Assembly (NCBI RefSeq): GCF_014084105.1
Contig: NZ_CP048289.1
Span: 9,061,922 to 9,125,921, forward strand
Reading direction: 5' to 3'
Source of the DNA: Streptacidiphilus sp. P02-A3a
Lineage (GTDB): Bacteria > Actinomycetota > Actinomycetes > Streptomycetales > Streptomycetaceae
Length of the DNA: 64,000 nucleotides
Part shown: positions 1 through 6,924 of the stretch, piece by piece
How the letters are laid out: the number at the start of each line of letters is the position of its first letter
Numbering within the stretch: position 1 is the stretch's first letter
The notes under the pieces: model-generated
Database searches by the model: none
The model's input: only the letters and a program-made list of their open reading frames with translations
Told to the model about the DNA's origin: nothing
Position numbers and translations under genes: made by a program

Positions 1-79
1 CGCGGGGTGGCGTGCGCAACGTCGCACGGGCGGCGTACCGTACGGCGCTGTAAGCAGGTACCGTTATTGCTCAAAGGAC

Positions 80-105
80 CGACCCTCTCACTTCGCGAGG
101 GGTCG
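80..105 (+). terminator. Probable terminator of a gene upstream of the window
   Basis: CGACCCTC (80-87) can pair with GAGGGGTCG (97-105) with one bulged G, and a T-rich stretch follows. It would end a plus-strand gene lying left of the window. The stem is short, so the call is weak. Confidence 0.4.
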
Positions 106-169
106 TTTCTCATCATGAACGCGTATCAAGACTCGGGGCCATGAGCCCCGTCGTTGAGGGGGTCGAGCC

Positions 170-421
170 ATGGGGCGCGGCCGGGCCAAGGCCAAGCAGA
201 CAAAGGTCGCCCGCCAGCTGAAGTACGGCGACGTGGGTTTCGACCCGTCACGTCTGGCCAACGAGCTGGGCGCATCGCCTTCGAACGAGTCGGTTAATCC
301 GGAGCCGTTCGAAGACGACGACGAGGACGATGATCCGTATGCGTCGTATGCGCAGCTGTACAACGGCGATGAGGACGACGACGAGGACGAGGCTGCGGGC
401 TCGTACCGCAAACACGCCTGA
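170..421 (+). CDS. DUF3073 family small acidic protein
   Basis: This 83-residue protein has a basic N-terminus (GRGRAKAKQTKVARQLKY), then a conserved-looking segment (DVGFDPSRLANELG), then a very acidic Asp/Glu-rich tail from about residue 45 to 75. That layout matches the DUF3073 family, which is found in actinobacteria and has no assigned function. The start ATG is preceded by GAGGGGG at a good distance. It is convergent with purM, an arrangement I recall from other streptomycetes. The charge split suggests a nucleic-acid or protein-binding adaptor, but this is only inference. Confidence 0.85.
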   Translation: MGRGRAKAKQTKVARQLKYGDVGFDPSRLANELGASPSNESVNPEPFEDDDEDDDPYASYAQLYNGDEDDDEDEAAGSYRKHA

Positions 422-442
422 CCTCGTCGCGTCAGTCGAACA

Positions 443-468
443 GCCGATCCGGTGACCACCGGGTCGGC
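443..468 (+). terminator. Rho-independent terminator after the DUF3073 gene
   Basis: GCCGATCCGGTG and CACCGGGTCGGC form a long stem with one G-U pair and a tight loop, 22 bases after the DUF3073 stop codon. There is no clear U tract, which is common for streptomycete terminators. Confidence 0.6.
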
Positions 469-560
469 CATTCGGCTTACCCGTACGCCGCTCACCCGGG
501 CACGGTGGTCGGCAGGCCGACCGCCGGGCCCGGCGGCGCGGCCTGACGGCCCTGACGGGC

Positions 561-590
561 CGGTGCGGGGGCAGCCGGGCCCCCGCACCG
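561..590 (-). terminator. Rho-independent terminator after purM
   Basis: CGGTGCGGGGGC (561-572) and GCCCCCGCACCG (579-590) form a perfect 12-bp stem with a six-base loop, 14 bases beyond the purM stop. It can also act on the convergent DUF3073 transcript. Confidence 0.75.
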
Positions 591-603
591 TTCCGGACCG
601 CGC

Positions 604-1695
604 TCAGGCCTCGTAGCTGCCGTAGAGCGCCGCTCCGCCGTTGTCCCACTCGCCGCCGCGGTCGACGATGTCGCCGAGCAGCCAGGCCTCGACGTCCCGG
701 TCGGCCAGCACCGCGAGCACCGTGTCCACGGACTCCGGCGGGACCACGGCCACCATGCCGACACCCATGTTCAGGGTCTTCTCGATCTCCAGCGTGTCCA
801 TCCGGCCGACCTCGGCCACCGTGCGGAAGACCGGCAGCGGGTTCCAGGTGCCCCGGTCGAGCCGGGCGTGCAGCCCGTCCGGGATCACCCGGGCCAGGTT
901 CGCCGCCAGGCCGCCGCCGGTGACGTGCGAGAAGGCGTGGATCTCGGTGGAGCGGGCCAGCGCCAGGCAGTCCAGCGAGTAGATCCTGGTGGGCTCCAGC
1001 AGCTCCTCGCCGAGGGTCCGGCCGAACTCCTCCACCTGCCGGTCCAGCTTCCAGCCCGCCTCGTTCAGCAGCACGTGCCGGACCAGCGAGTAGCCGTTGG
1101 AGTGCAGCCCGGAGGCGGCCATCGCGATGACCACGTCCCCGGCCCGAACCCGGTGCGCGCCGAGCAGGTCGTCCGCCTCGACCACGCCGGTGCCGGCGCC
1201 CGCGACGTCGTACTCGTCCGGGCCGAGCAGCCCGGGGTGCTCCGCGGTCTCGCCGCCGACCAGGGCGCACCCGGCCAGCACGCAGCCCTCGGCGATGCCC
1301 TTGACGATCTGCGCGACCCGCTCCGGGTGGACCTTGCCGACGCAGATGTAGTCGGTCATGAACAGCGGCTCGGCGCCGCAGACGACCAGGTCGTCGACGA
1401 CCATGCCGACCAGGTCGTGGCCGATGGTGTCGTGCTTGTCCAGGGCCGCCGCCAGGGCGACCTTGGTGCCGACCCCGTCGGTCGCCGAGGCCAGCAGCGG
1501 ACGCTGGTAGCGCTTCAGGGCACTGGCGTCGAACAGCCCGGCGAATCCGCCGATGCCGCCGACCACCTCGGGCCTGGTGGCCTTGCCGACCCACTGCTTC
1601 ATCAGCTGGACGGCGAGGTCCCCGGCCTCGATGGAGACGCCGGCGGCGGCGTAGGTCGCGCCGCCGTTCGTGCCGGTGGTGGTCTGGTCGCTCAC
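604..1695 (-). CDS. purM: Phosphoribosylformylglycinamidine cyclo-ligase (AIR synthetase)
   Basis: PurM performs the ATP-dependent ring closure of FGAM to AIR, the fifth step of de novo purine synthesis, in the cytoplasm. The 363-residue product has the usual family length. It shows the substrate-binding segment ATDGVGTKVALA, the Gly-rich HVTGGGLAANLARV segment and the VGMVVDDLVVCGAEPLF region typical of PurM. The start is GTG at 1695 (MSDQTTTG), with GAAAGGG about nine bases upstream. purF lies 100 bp upstream on the same strand, so the two probably share a transcript. A strong hairpin follows the gene. Confidence 0.97.
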   Translation of the reverse strand: MSDQTTTGTNGGATYAAAGVSIEAGDLAVQLMKQWVGKATRPEVVGGIGGFAGLFDASALKRYQRPLLASATDGVGTKVALAAALDKHDTIGHDLVGMVVDDLVVCGAEPLFMTDYICVGKVHPERVAQIVKGIAEGCVLAGCALVGGETAEHPGLLGPDEYDVAGAGTGVVEADDLLGAHRVRAGDVVIAMAASGLHSNGYSLVRHVLLNEAGWKLDRQVEEFGRTLGEELLEPTRIYSLDCLALARSTEIHAFSHVTGGGLAANLARVIPDGLHARLDRGTWNPLPVFRTVAEVGRMDTLEIEKTLNMGVGMVAVVPPESVDTVLAVLADRDVEAWLLGDIVDRGGEWDNGGAALYGSYEA

Positions 1696-1795
1696 AGGAA
1701 CGGCCCTTTCGGGTCGGGGGTGGTCGTACGGGCTCGAACGAACGGATCCGCGGTCGCTCGGGAACGGGCGAACCGAGGACGAGCGGATCGAACGG

Positions 1796-3394
1796 TTACG
1801 GGCGGCGCAGCGCGTCGGCCGCGCCGATGCCGCCGAGCATGGACTGCACGCCGTCGGCGTCCGAACGGCCGCCGACGGGGTTGCGACCGGGTGCGTGCCG
1901 TACCGCCGGGGGCTGCCCGGCGGAGGCGATCTCGGCCTCCAGCAGGTGCTTGCCCAGCAGTTCCGGGTCCGGCAGCTCCATCGGGTACTCGCCGGTGAAG
2001 CAGGCGGTGCAGAGCCGGTCCCGGGGCTGGCTGGTGGCCTCGACCATGCCGTCGGTGGAGATGAAGGCCAGCGAGTCCGCGCCCAGCGACTGGCCGATCT
2101 CCTCGACCGACAGGCCGTTGGCGATCAGCTCGGCCCGGGTGGCGAAGTCGATGCCGAAGAAGCAGGGCCACTTGATCGGCGGCGAGGAGATCCGGATGTG
2201 CACCTCGGCCGCGCCGGCCTCGCGCAGCATCCGGACCAGGGCCCGCTGGGTGTTGCCGCGCACGATCGAGTCGTCCACGACCACCAGCCGCTTGCCGCGG
2301 ATGACGTCCTTCAGCGGGTTCAGCTTCAGCCGGATGCCGAGCTGCCGGATGGTCTGGTTCGGCTGGATGAAGGTCCGCCCGACGTAGGCGTTCTTCACCA
2401 GGCCGGAGCCGTAGGGGATGCCGCTGGCCTCGGCGTAGCCGATGGCGGCCGGGGTACCGGACTCCGGAGTCGCTATCACCAGGTCGGCCTCGGCCGGGGC
2501 CTCCTTGGCCAGCCTGCGGCCCATCTCCACCCGGGACAGGTGGACGTTGCGCCCGGCGATGGTGGTGTCCGGGCGGGCCAGGTAGACGTACTCGAAGACG
2601 CAGCCCTTGGGCTTGGCCTCGGCGAAGCGGGAGGTCCGCAGGCCGTTCTCGTCCACCGCGATCAGCTCGCCGGGCTCGACCTCGCGGATGAAGGACGCGC
2701 CGACGATGTCCAGCGCGGCGGTCTCCGAGGCGACCACCCAGCCGCGCTCCAGACGGCCCAGCACCAGCGGGCGGATGCCCTGCGGGTCACGGGCGGCGTA
2801 GAGGGTCTGCTCGTCCATGAAGACCAGCGAGAAGGCACCCTTGACCAGCGGCAGGATCTGCCGGGCGGTCTCCTCGATGGAGAGGTCGGGGTGGCCCGCG
2901 AGCAGCGCGGTGACCAGGTCGGTGTCGTTGGTGACGGCCGACCGGCCGGAACGCGAGGTGTGCTGCTCGCCGGGGAGGTCGGCGACCATCCGCGCCAGTT
3001 CGGCGGTGTTGACCAGGTTGCCGTTGTGGCCGAGCGCCAGCGAACCGTGGGCGGTCGCCCGGAAGGTCGGCTGGGCGTTCTCCCACACGGAGGAGCCGGT
3101 GGTGGAGTAGCGGGCGTGGCCGACGGCGATATGGCCGAGCAGCGAGCCCAGGGAAGCTTCGTCGAAGACCTGCGAAACCAGACCCATGTCCTTGTAGACG
3201 AGGATCTGCGAGCCGTTGCTCACTGCGATACCGGCGGACTCCTGTCCGCGGTGCTGCAGGGCGTACAGCCCGAAATAGGTGAGTTTGGCGACCTCTTCAC
3301 CGGGGGCCCAGACCCCGAAGACGCCGCAGGCGTCCTGGGGCCCCTTCTCGCCGGGAAGGAGGTCATGGCTGAGTCGTCCGTCACCGCGTGGCAC
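1796..3394 (-). CDS. purF: Amidophosphoribosyltransferase
   Basis: PurF transfers the glutamine amide nitrogen to PRPP and commits flux to purines. The N-terminal glutaminase carries the Ntn nucleophile Cys in DACGVFGVW, after a short propeptide that would be cleaved. The LYALQHRGQESAGI and GHARYSTTG segments follow, then the PRPP-binding motif LVVVDDSIVRGNTQ and the cysteines expected for a Fe-S protein (WPCFFGIDF, LCTACF). I chose the GTG at 3394 (VPRGDGRLSHD), giving 532 residues. The in-frame extension up to 3484 is not like the family. The gene lies between purM and a sterol-carrier/maleylpyruvate isomerase-like gene, as in other streptomycetes. Confidence 0.96.
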   Translation of the reverse strand: MPRGDGRLSHDLLPGEKGPQDACGVFGVWAPGEEVAKLTYFGLYALQHRGQESAGIAVSNGSQILVYKDMGLVSQVFDEASLGSLLGHIAVGHARYSTTGSSVWENAQPTFRATAHGSLALGHNGNLVNTAELARMVADLPGEQHTSRSGRSAVTNDTDLVTALLAGHPDLSIEETARQILPLVKGAFSLVFMDEQTLYAARDPQGIRPLVLGRLERGWVVASETAALDIVGASFIREVEPGELIAVDENGLRTSRFAEAKPKGCVFEYVYLARPDTTIAGRNVHLSRVEMGRRLAKEAPAEADLVIATPESGTPAAIGYAEASGIPYGSGLVKNAYVGRTFIQPNQTIRQLGIRLKLNPLKDVIRGKRLVVVDDSIVRGNTQRALVRMLREAGAAEVHIRISSPPIKWPCFFGIDFATRAELIANGLSVEEIGQSLGADSLAFISTDGMVEATSQPRDRLCTACFTGEYPMELPDPELLGKHLLEAEIASAGQPPAVRHAPGRNPVGGRSDADGVQSMLGGIGAADALRRP

Positions 3395-3494
3395 GGTACC
3401 GAGTCTAGGGCAGTCCGGGAGCGACCGCCGAACGGGGGACAACCGCAGGTCACCGCCCGCCTCCCGGACACGCGTAGAACGCATCCGAACGGAC

Positions 3495-4370
3495 TCAGCC
3501 CATCACCGGGAGTAGCGCCGAAAGATCGCTCCGCTCGCCGCCCGCCGTGAGTTGCGCCACGTTTCCCTCGGCGCCGGTGATCCGGGCCCAGCTGGTGCGG
3601 CCGGTGGCCAGCCGGATCCACGGCAGCGGGGCGGTCTCCACCACGTTCGGCGGCGTCCCCCGGGTGTGCCGGGGGCCCGCCACGCACTGGACCACGGCGA
3701 ACGGCGGGATCCGCAGCTCCACCGCGCCGCCCGGGGCCTGGACCGCGAGCGCGTCCGCGAGCAGCCGCACCACCGCCGCCAGCGCCCGCCGGTCGTGCGG
3801 GAAGGCGTCCGCCGGGGGGCAGCGCCCCGGGTCGGCCCCGGCCAGCGCGGCGGCCAGGTCGTCGGCGTGCACCACGGTCTCCACCAGCCGGGTGACCAGG
3901 TAGTCGGTGAGCAGCATCGCGCCGAACCGGGTCGGCAGCCGCAGCTGCGGCGGGTACTCGTCGGCGAGCAGCGCCAGCGCCCGCTCGACGGCGGCGTCCA
4001 GCGCGGCGGCGACCTCCGCCGGGCCGCCGCCGTACTCCCGCGCACCGCGCTGCCGGGCCCGGTCGGCGATGGCCGGGGCGGCGGTGCGGGTCGCGGCGAC
4101 CCAGTCGGTGAGCGTCAGCGGCGCGGCGTCGCCGGTCGACAACCCGAGGTTGTCGGTGATCGCGTCGAAGGCGCTGCCCAGGTGCGCGACCAGGTCCCGC
4201 ACCGTCCAGTCGCCGAGCCGGGTGGGCGCGGCCAGCAGCGCCTCGGCGTCGGCCCGGTCGCCCAGCGCGTGCACCAGCGTGCGCACCGCCCCCGCCTGCG
4301 CGGCGAGCGCGGCACGGCTGGTGGCGGGATCGTAGCTGCGGACACGGACCCGGCGGGCGGCTGGCGGCAT
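3495..4370 (-). CDS. Mycothiol-dependent maleylpyruvate isomerase-like / sterol carrier protein
   Basis: The 291-residue product has an N-terminal DinB-like four-helix region with the family motif LGDWTVRDLVAHLG. Its C-terminal part (VELRIPPFAVVQCVAG to the end) resembles the bacterial sterol-carrier (SCP2-like) fold. The family is broadly linked to mycothiol-dependent chemistry, and no substrate can be read from the sequence. Its position directly upstream of purF on the same strand is a recurrent streptomycete arrangement but implies no purine role. The start is ATG at 4370. Confidence 0.8.
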   Translation of the reverse strand: MPPAARRVRVRSYDPATSRAALAAQAGAVRTLVHALGDRADAEALLAAPTRLGDWTVRDLVAHLGSAFDAITDNLGLSTGDAAPLTLTDWVAATRTAAPAIADRARQRGAREYGGGPAEVAAALDAAVERALALLADEYPPQLRLPTRFGAMLLTDYLVTRLVETVVHADDLAAALAGADPGRCPPADAFPHDRRALAAVVRLLADALAVQAPGGAVELRIPPFAVVQCVAGPRHTRGTPPNVVETAPLPWIRLATGRTSWARITGAEGNVAQLTAGGERSDLSALLPVMG

Positions 4371-4400
4371 GCGGACGAGCTTAGACGGCGCCCGGGGCGC

Positions 4401-5027
4401 TCACAGCACGTCGGGCAGGTGGTCGGGCAGATGGTCGGGCAGGTGGTCGGGCAGGTAGTCGAAGCCGGGCACCCCGGGCCGGGCCAGGGCCAGCGCGGCC
4501 AGCAGCCCGGGCGGCGGCGCGGCGTGGATCAGCGGGTAGTCCCGCTCGTCGGCGGCCGGGTCGGCGGTGAACGCCAGCCGCTCCGCGTCCAGTGAGAACC
4601 CGGCGTCGATGCCGGGGCGGTTGCCGCGGGCGTCCAGCCGCGACCAGCGGCCGTCCAGCCGGACCGCGATCAGCGCGTGCAGGACGAAGCGGCCGGGCGC
4701 GCCGTCGCCGAGCCGCTGGTAGCAGAGTCCGGCCGGGATCCGCCGGGCCCGCAGCAGCGCCGCCAGCAGGTGCGACTTGCCGTGGCAGACGGCGTCGCCG
4801 TGGGCCAGCACCTCGGACGCGGCGCTGGCGGCGCTCCACCGGTCGACGTCGCGGGAGTGCCCGACCGTGTCCCGGACCAGCAGGTACGCCGCCCGGGCGA
4901 CGGCGGTCGGGTCGCCGCCGGGCAGCCCCTCGGCCGCCGCGCGGACCAGCGGATGCCCGTGGTCGATCACCGCGTCGGCCGCCAGGTAGTCCGCGATCCG
5001 GTCGGAGGCCGGGGCGATGGCAGTCAT
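4401..5027 (-). CDS. Transglutaminase-like (cysteine peptidase fold) protein
   Basis: The 208-residue product carries the full transglutaminase-like triad: Cys81 in GDAVCHGKSHLLAALLRARRIPAG, written here as CHGKSHLLAA, His117 in VLHALIAVRL, and Asp132 in SRLDARGN. Such small proteins usually act as peptidases or amidases rather than cross-linking enzymes. The C-terminus is a run of Leu-Pro-Asp-His repeats encoded by a 12-bp DNA repeat. Start ATG 5027 was chosen. An in-frame ATG at 5036 is equally possible because GGCAGG lies just upstream of it. The gene is divergent from the SDR gene. Confidence 0.75.
   Translation of the reverse strand: MTAIAPASDRIADYLAADAVIDHGHPLVRAAAEGLPGGDPTAVARAAYLLVRDTVGHSRDVDRWSAASAASEVLAHGDAVCHGKSHLLAALLRARRIPAGLCYQRLGDGAPGRFVLHALIAVRLDGRWSRLDARGNRPGIDAGFSLDAERLAFTADPAADERDYPLIHAAPPPGLLAALALARPGVPGFDYLPDHLPDHLPDHLPDVL
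4410..4457 (-). repeat. Four 12-bp tandem repeats at the 3' end of the transglutaminase-like gene
   Basis: Units of GTCGGGCAGGTG occur four times head to tail (4410, 4422, 4434, 4446), with single-base changes in units two and four. In frame they encode repeated Leu-Pro-Asp-His at the extreme C-terminus, so slippage would change tail length without a frameshift. Confidence 0.95.
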
Positions 5028-5147
5028 GCCGGGCATCCTGCCAGCCGTTGCTGGGCCCGGCGACGGATTTTCGGTTGCCCGGAACCGGACCGCGCCGCAC
5101 CATGGCCCCGGCGGAGCGACCGCCCGCGGGCACGTCCGGGGGGACCG

Positions 5148-5918
5148 ATGACGGAACAGCAGGCACGACCGCTGGCACTGGTGACCGGGGCCGGGCGGGA
5201 GCGCGGGATCGCCTTCGCGGTGGCCCTGAAGCTCGCCGGGACCGGCTGGGACGTGGCCTTCAGCCACTGGTCCGGCTACGACGCCCGGATGCCCTGGGGC
5301 GTCGACCGGGACGCCCCCGCGCTGCTCGGCGCCGGGCTGGCGGAGCGCGGCGCCCGGACGCTCGCGGTGGAGGCCGACCTGGCCGACCCGGACGCCCCGG
5401 CCCGGCTGTTCGACACCGTGGAGCGGGAGCTCGGCCAGGTGACCGCGCTGGTGATGCTGCACTGCGAGTCGGTGGACTCGGGGCTGCTGGACACCGCCCC
5501 GGAGAGCTTCGACCGGCACTTCGACGTCAACGCCCGGTCGAGCTGGCTGCTGCTGCGCGAGTACGCCCGGCGCTTCACCGCGCCGCCGGAGGCCGCGGCG
5601 GGCCGGGTGATCGCCTTCACCAGCGACCACACCGCCGGGAACCTGCCGTACGGCGCGAGCAAGGGCGCGCTGGACCGGATCGTGCTGGCGGCGGCCGAGG
5701 AGCTGGCTGGGCGCGGGATCACCGCCAACGTGATCAACCCGGGCCCGGTGGACACCGGCTGGATGTCGCCGGAGCTGGTCGCCGAGCTGGTCGCGGCCAC
5801 CCCGCTGGGGCGCCTGGGCACCCCGGCCGACTGCGCCAACCTGGTCGGCTTCCTCTGCTCGCCGGAGGGCGGCTGGATCAACCGGCAGCTGCTGCACAGC
5901 AACGGCGGCCTGGCCTGA
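5148..5918 (+). CDS. SDR family oxidoreductase
   Basis: The 256-residue protein has the Rossmann start ALVTGAGRERGIA, a serine in AFTSDHTAG and the catalytic Tyr-Lys pair in PYGASKGALDR, followed by NPGPVDTGWM. The usual NNAG segment is replaced by LHCES, so substrate or cofactor handling may differ from classic ketoacyl reductases. The start is ATG 5148 after a GGGGGGA stretch. Its stop lies 32 bp from the stop of the convergent ECF41 sigma factor gene. ECF41 factors are typically encoded beside an oxidoreductase, decarboxylase or epimerase, so this SDR is the likely partner. Confidence 0.85.
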   Translation: MTEQQARPLALVTGAGRERGIAFAVALKLAGTGWDVAFSHWSGYDARMPWGVDRDAPALLGAGLAERGARTLAVEADLADPDAPARLFDTVERELGQVTALVMLHCESVDSGLLDTAPESFDRHFDVNARSSWLLLREYARRFTAPPEAAAGRVIAFTSDHTAGNLPYGASKGALDRIVLAAAEELAGRGITANVINPGPVDTGWMSPELVAELVAATPLGRLGTPADCANLVGFLCSPEGGWINRQLLHSNGGLA

Positions 5919-5950
5919 CCGGACAGCAGGCCGACCGGACACCGGCCTGG

Positions 5951-6838
5951 TCAGGTACCGGGCACCCGGACCAGCCGCAGCTTGTCGGGGTTGCGGACCA
6001 GCAGCAGCCCGCTGATCCCGTGCTCGTCCAGCTCCGCGCAGATCACGGTGTCGGGCACCCCGGCCGAGGTGACCAGCAGTCCGGGATCGCCGTTGACGTC
6101 CACCAGGTGCAGGCCCAGGTCCGGGAGCGGCCGGCGGGTGAGGATGCCGAAGATCCAGCGGGTGACCTTGTCCGAGCCGAGGATCGGCCGCAGCGCGGCC
6201 TGGATCTTGCCGCCGCCGTCGCTCCACAGGGTGACCCCGGGCGCCAGCAGCTCCATCATCCGGTTCAGGTCGCCGCCCACGCAGGCCGCCAGGAACTCCT
6301 CGGTGGCCTGTCGGCGGACCCGCGCCGGGGCCTGGTAGCGGGGGCGGCGGGCACGCACCGCCGAGCGCGCCCGGTGCCCGGTCTGCCGCACCGCCGCCTC
6401 GCCGCGGTCCACCATCTCGGCGATCTCGGCGTAGCGGAAGCCGAACACCTCGTTCAGCACGAAGACCGCCCGCTCCAGTGGCGACAGCGACTCCAGCACC
6501 ACCAGCATCGCCAGCGAGACCGCCTCCGCCCGCTCCGCCCCGCCGTCGGCGTCGTCCGCCCCGGGCGCGGTCACCAGCGGCTCCGGCAGCCACGGGCCGA
6601 CGTAGGCCTCGCGCCGGACGGCGGCCGAGCCGAGCCGGTTCAGCGACAGGTTGGTGACCGTGCGGGCCAGGTAGGCGCGCGGCTGGGCCACCGCGGCGGT
6701 GTCCACCCGGCTCCAGCTGAGCCAGGCGTCCTGCAGGATGTCCTCGGCGTCGGTGGCGCTGCCCAGCATCCGGTAGGCGATGCCGAACAGCACCGGCCGG
6801 TGCTGCTGGAAGAGTGCGAGCGCGGCGTCGTCGGTCAC
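5951..6838 (-). CDS. ECF41-family RNA polymerase sigma factor (SigJ-like)
   Basis: The 295-residue protein has sigma region 2 (residues 5-70), region 4 (about 105-165) and a SnoaL-like C-terminal extension. It carries the three hallmarks of ECF41: WLPEP in the linker (83-87), DGGGK (207-211) and NPDKL (283-287). In this group the C-terminal extension stands in for a classical anti-sigma factor and modulates activity. The start is GTG 6838 (VTDDAALALF); longer upstream frames are not sigma-like. I did not find a clear ECF41 promoter (TGTCACA-type) in front of this gene or the SDR. Confidence 0.92.
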   Translation of the reverse strand: MTDDAALALFQQHRPVLFGIAYRMLGSATDAEDILQDAWLSWSRVDTAAVAQPRAYLARTVTNLSLNRLGSAAVRREAYVGPWLPEPLVTAPGADDADGGAERAEAVSLAMLVVLESLSPLERAVFVLNEVFGFRYAEIAEMVDRGEAAVRQTGHRARSAVRARRPRYQAPARVRRQATEEFLAACVGGDLNRMMELLAPGVTLWSDGGGKIQAALRPILGSDKVTRWIFGILTRRPLPDLGLHLVDVNGDPGLLVTSAGVPDTVICAELDEHGISGLLLVRNPDKLRLVRVPGT

Positions 6839-6857
6839 GCCCGCGAAGGTACCGCAC

Positions 6858-6901
6858 GGCACTGCCCCCGGACCGGAGCCAGCGGTCGCGGGGGCAGTGC
6901 C
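6858..6901 (-). terminator. Terminator after purL
   Basis: GGCACTGCCCCCG (6858-6870) and CGGGGGCAGTGCC (6889-6901) form a perfect 13-bp stem, 23 bases after the purL stop. It separates the pur operon from the sigma factor gene, which starts 20 bases further on. Confidence 0.8.
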
Positions 6902-6924
6902 AGGGTGTTCCCGGGTGTTCCGGC

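Noticed and set aside
248..1594. Long open frame antisense to purM
   Set aside because: It is Arg/Gly/Pro-rich, as expected for the reverse strand of GC-rich coding DNA, and purM on the same bases is unmistakable.
3394..3484. N-terminal extension of PurF
   Set aside because: The added residues are not family-like, and the internal GTG gives the usual propeptide before the catalytic Cys.
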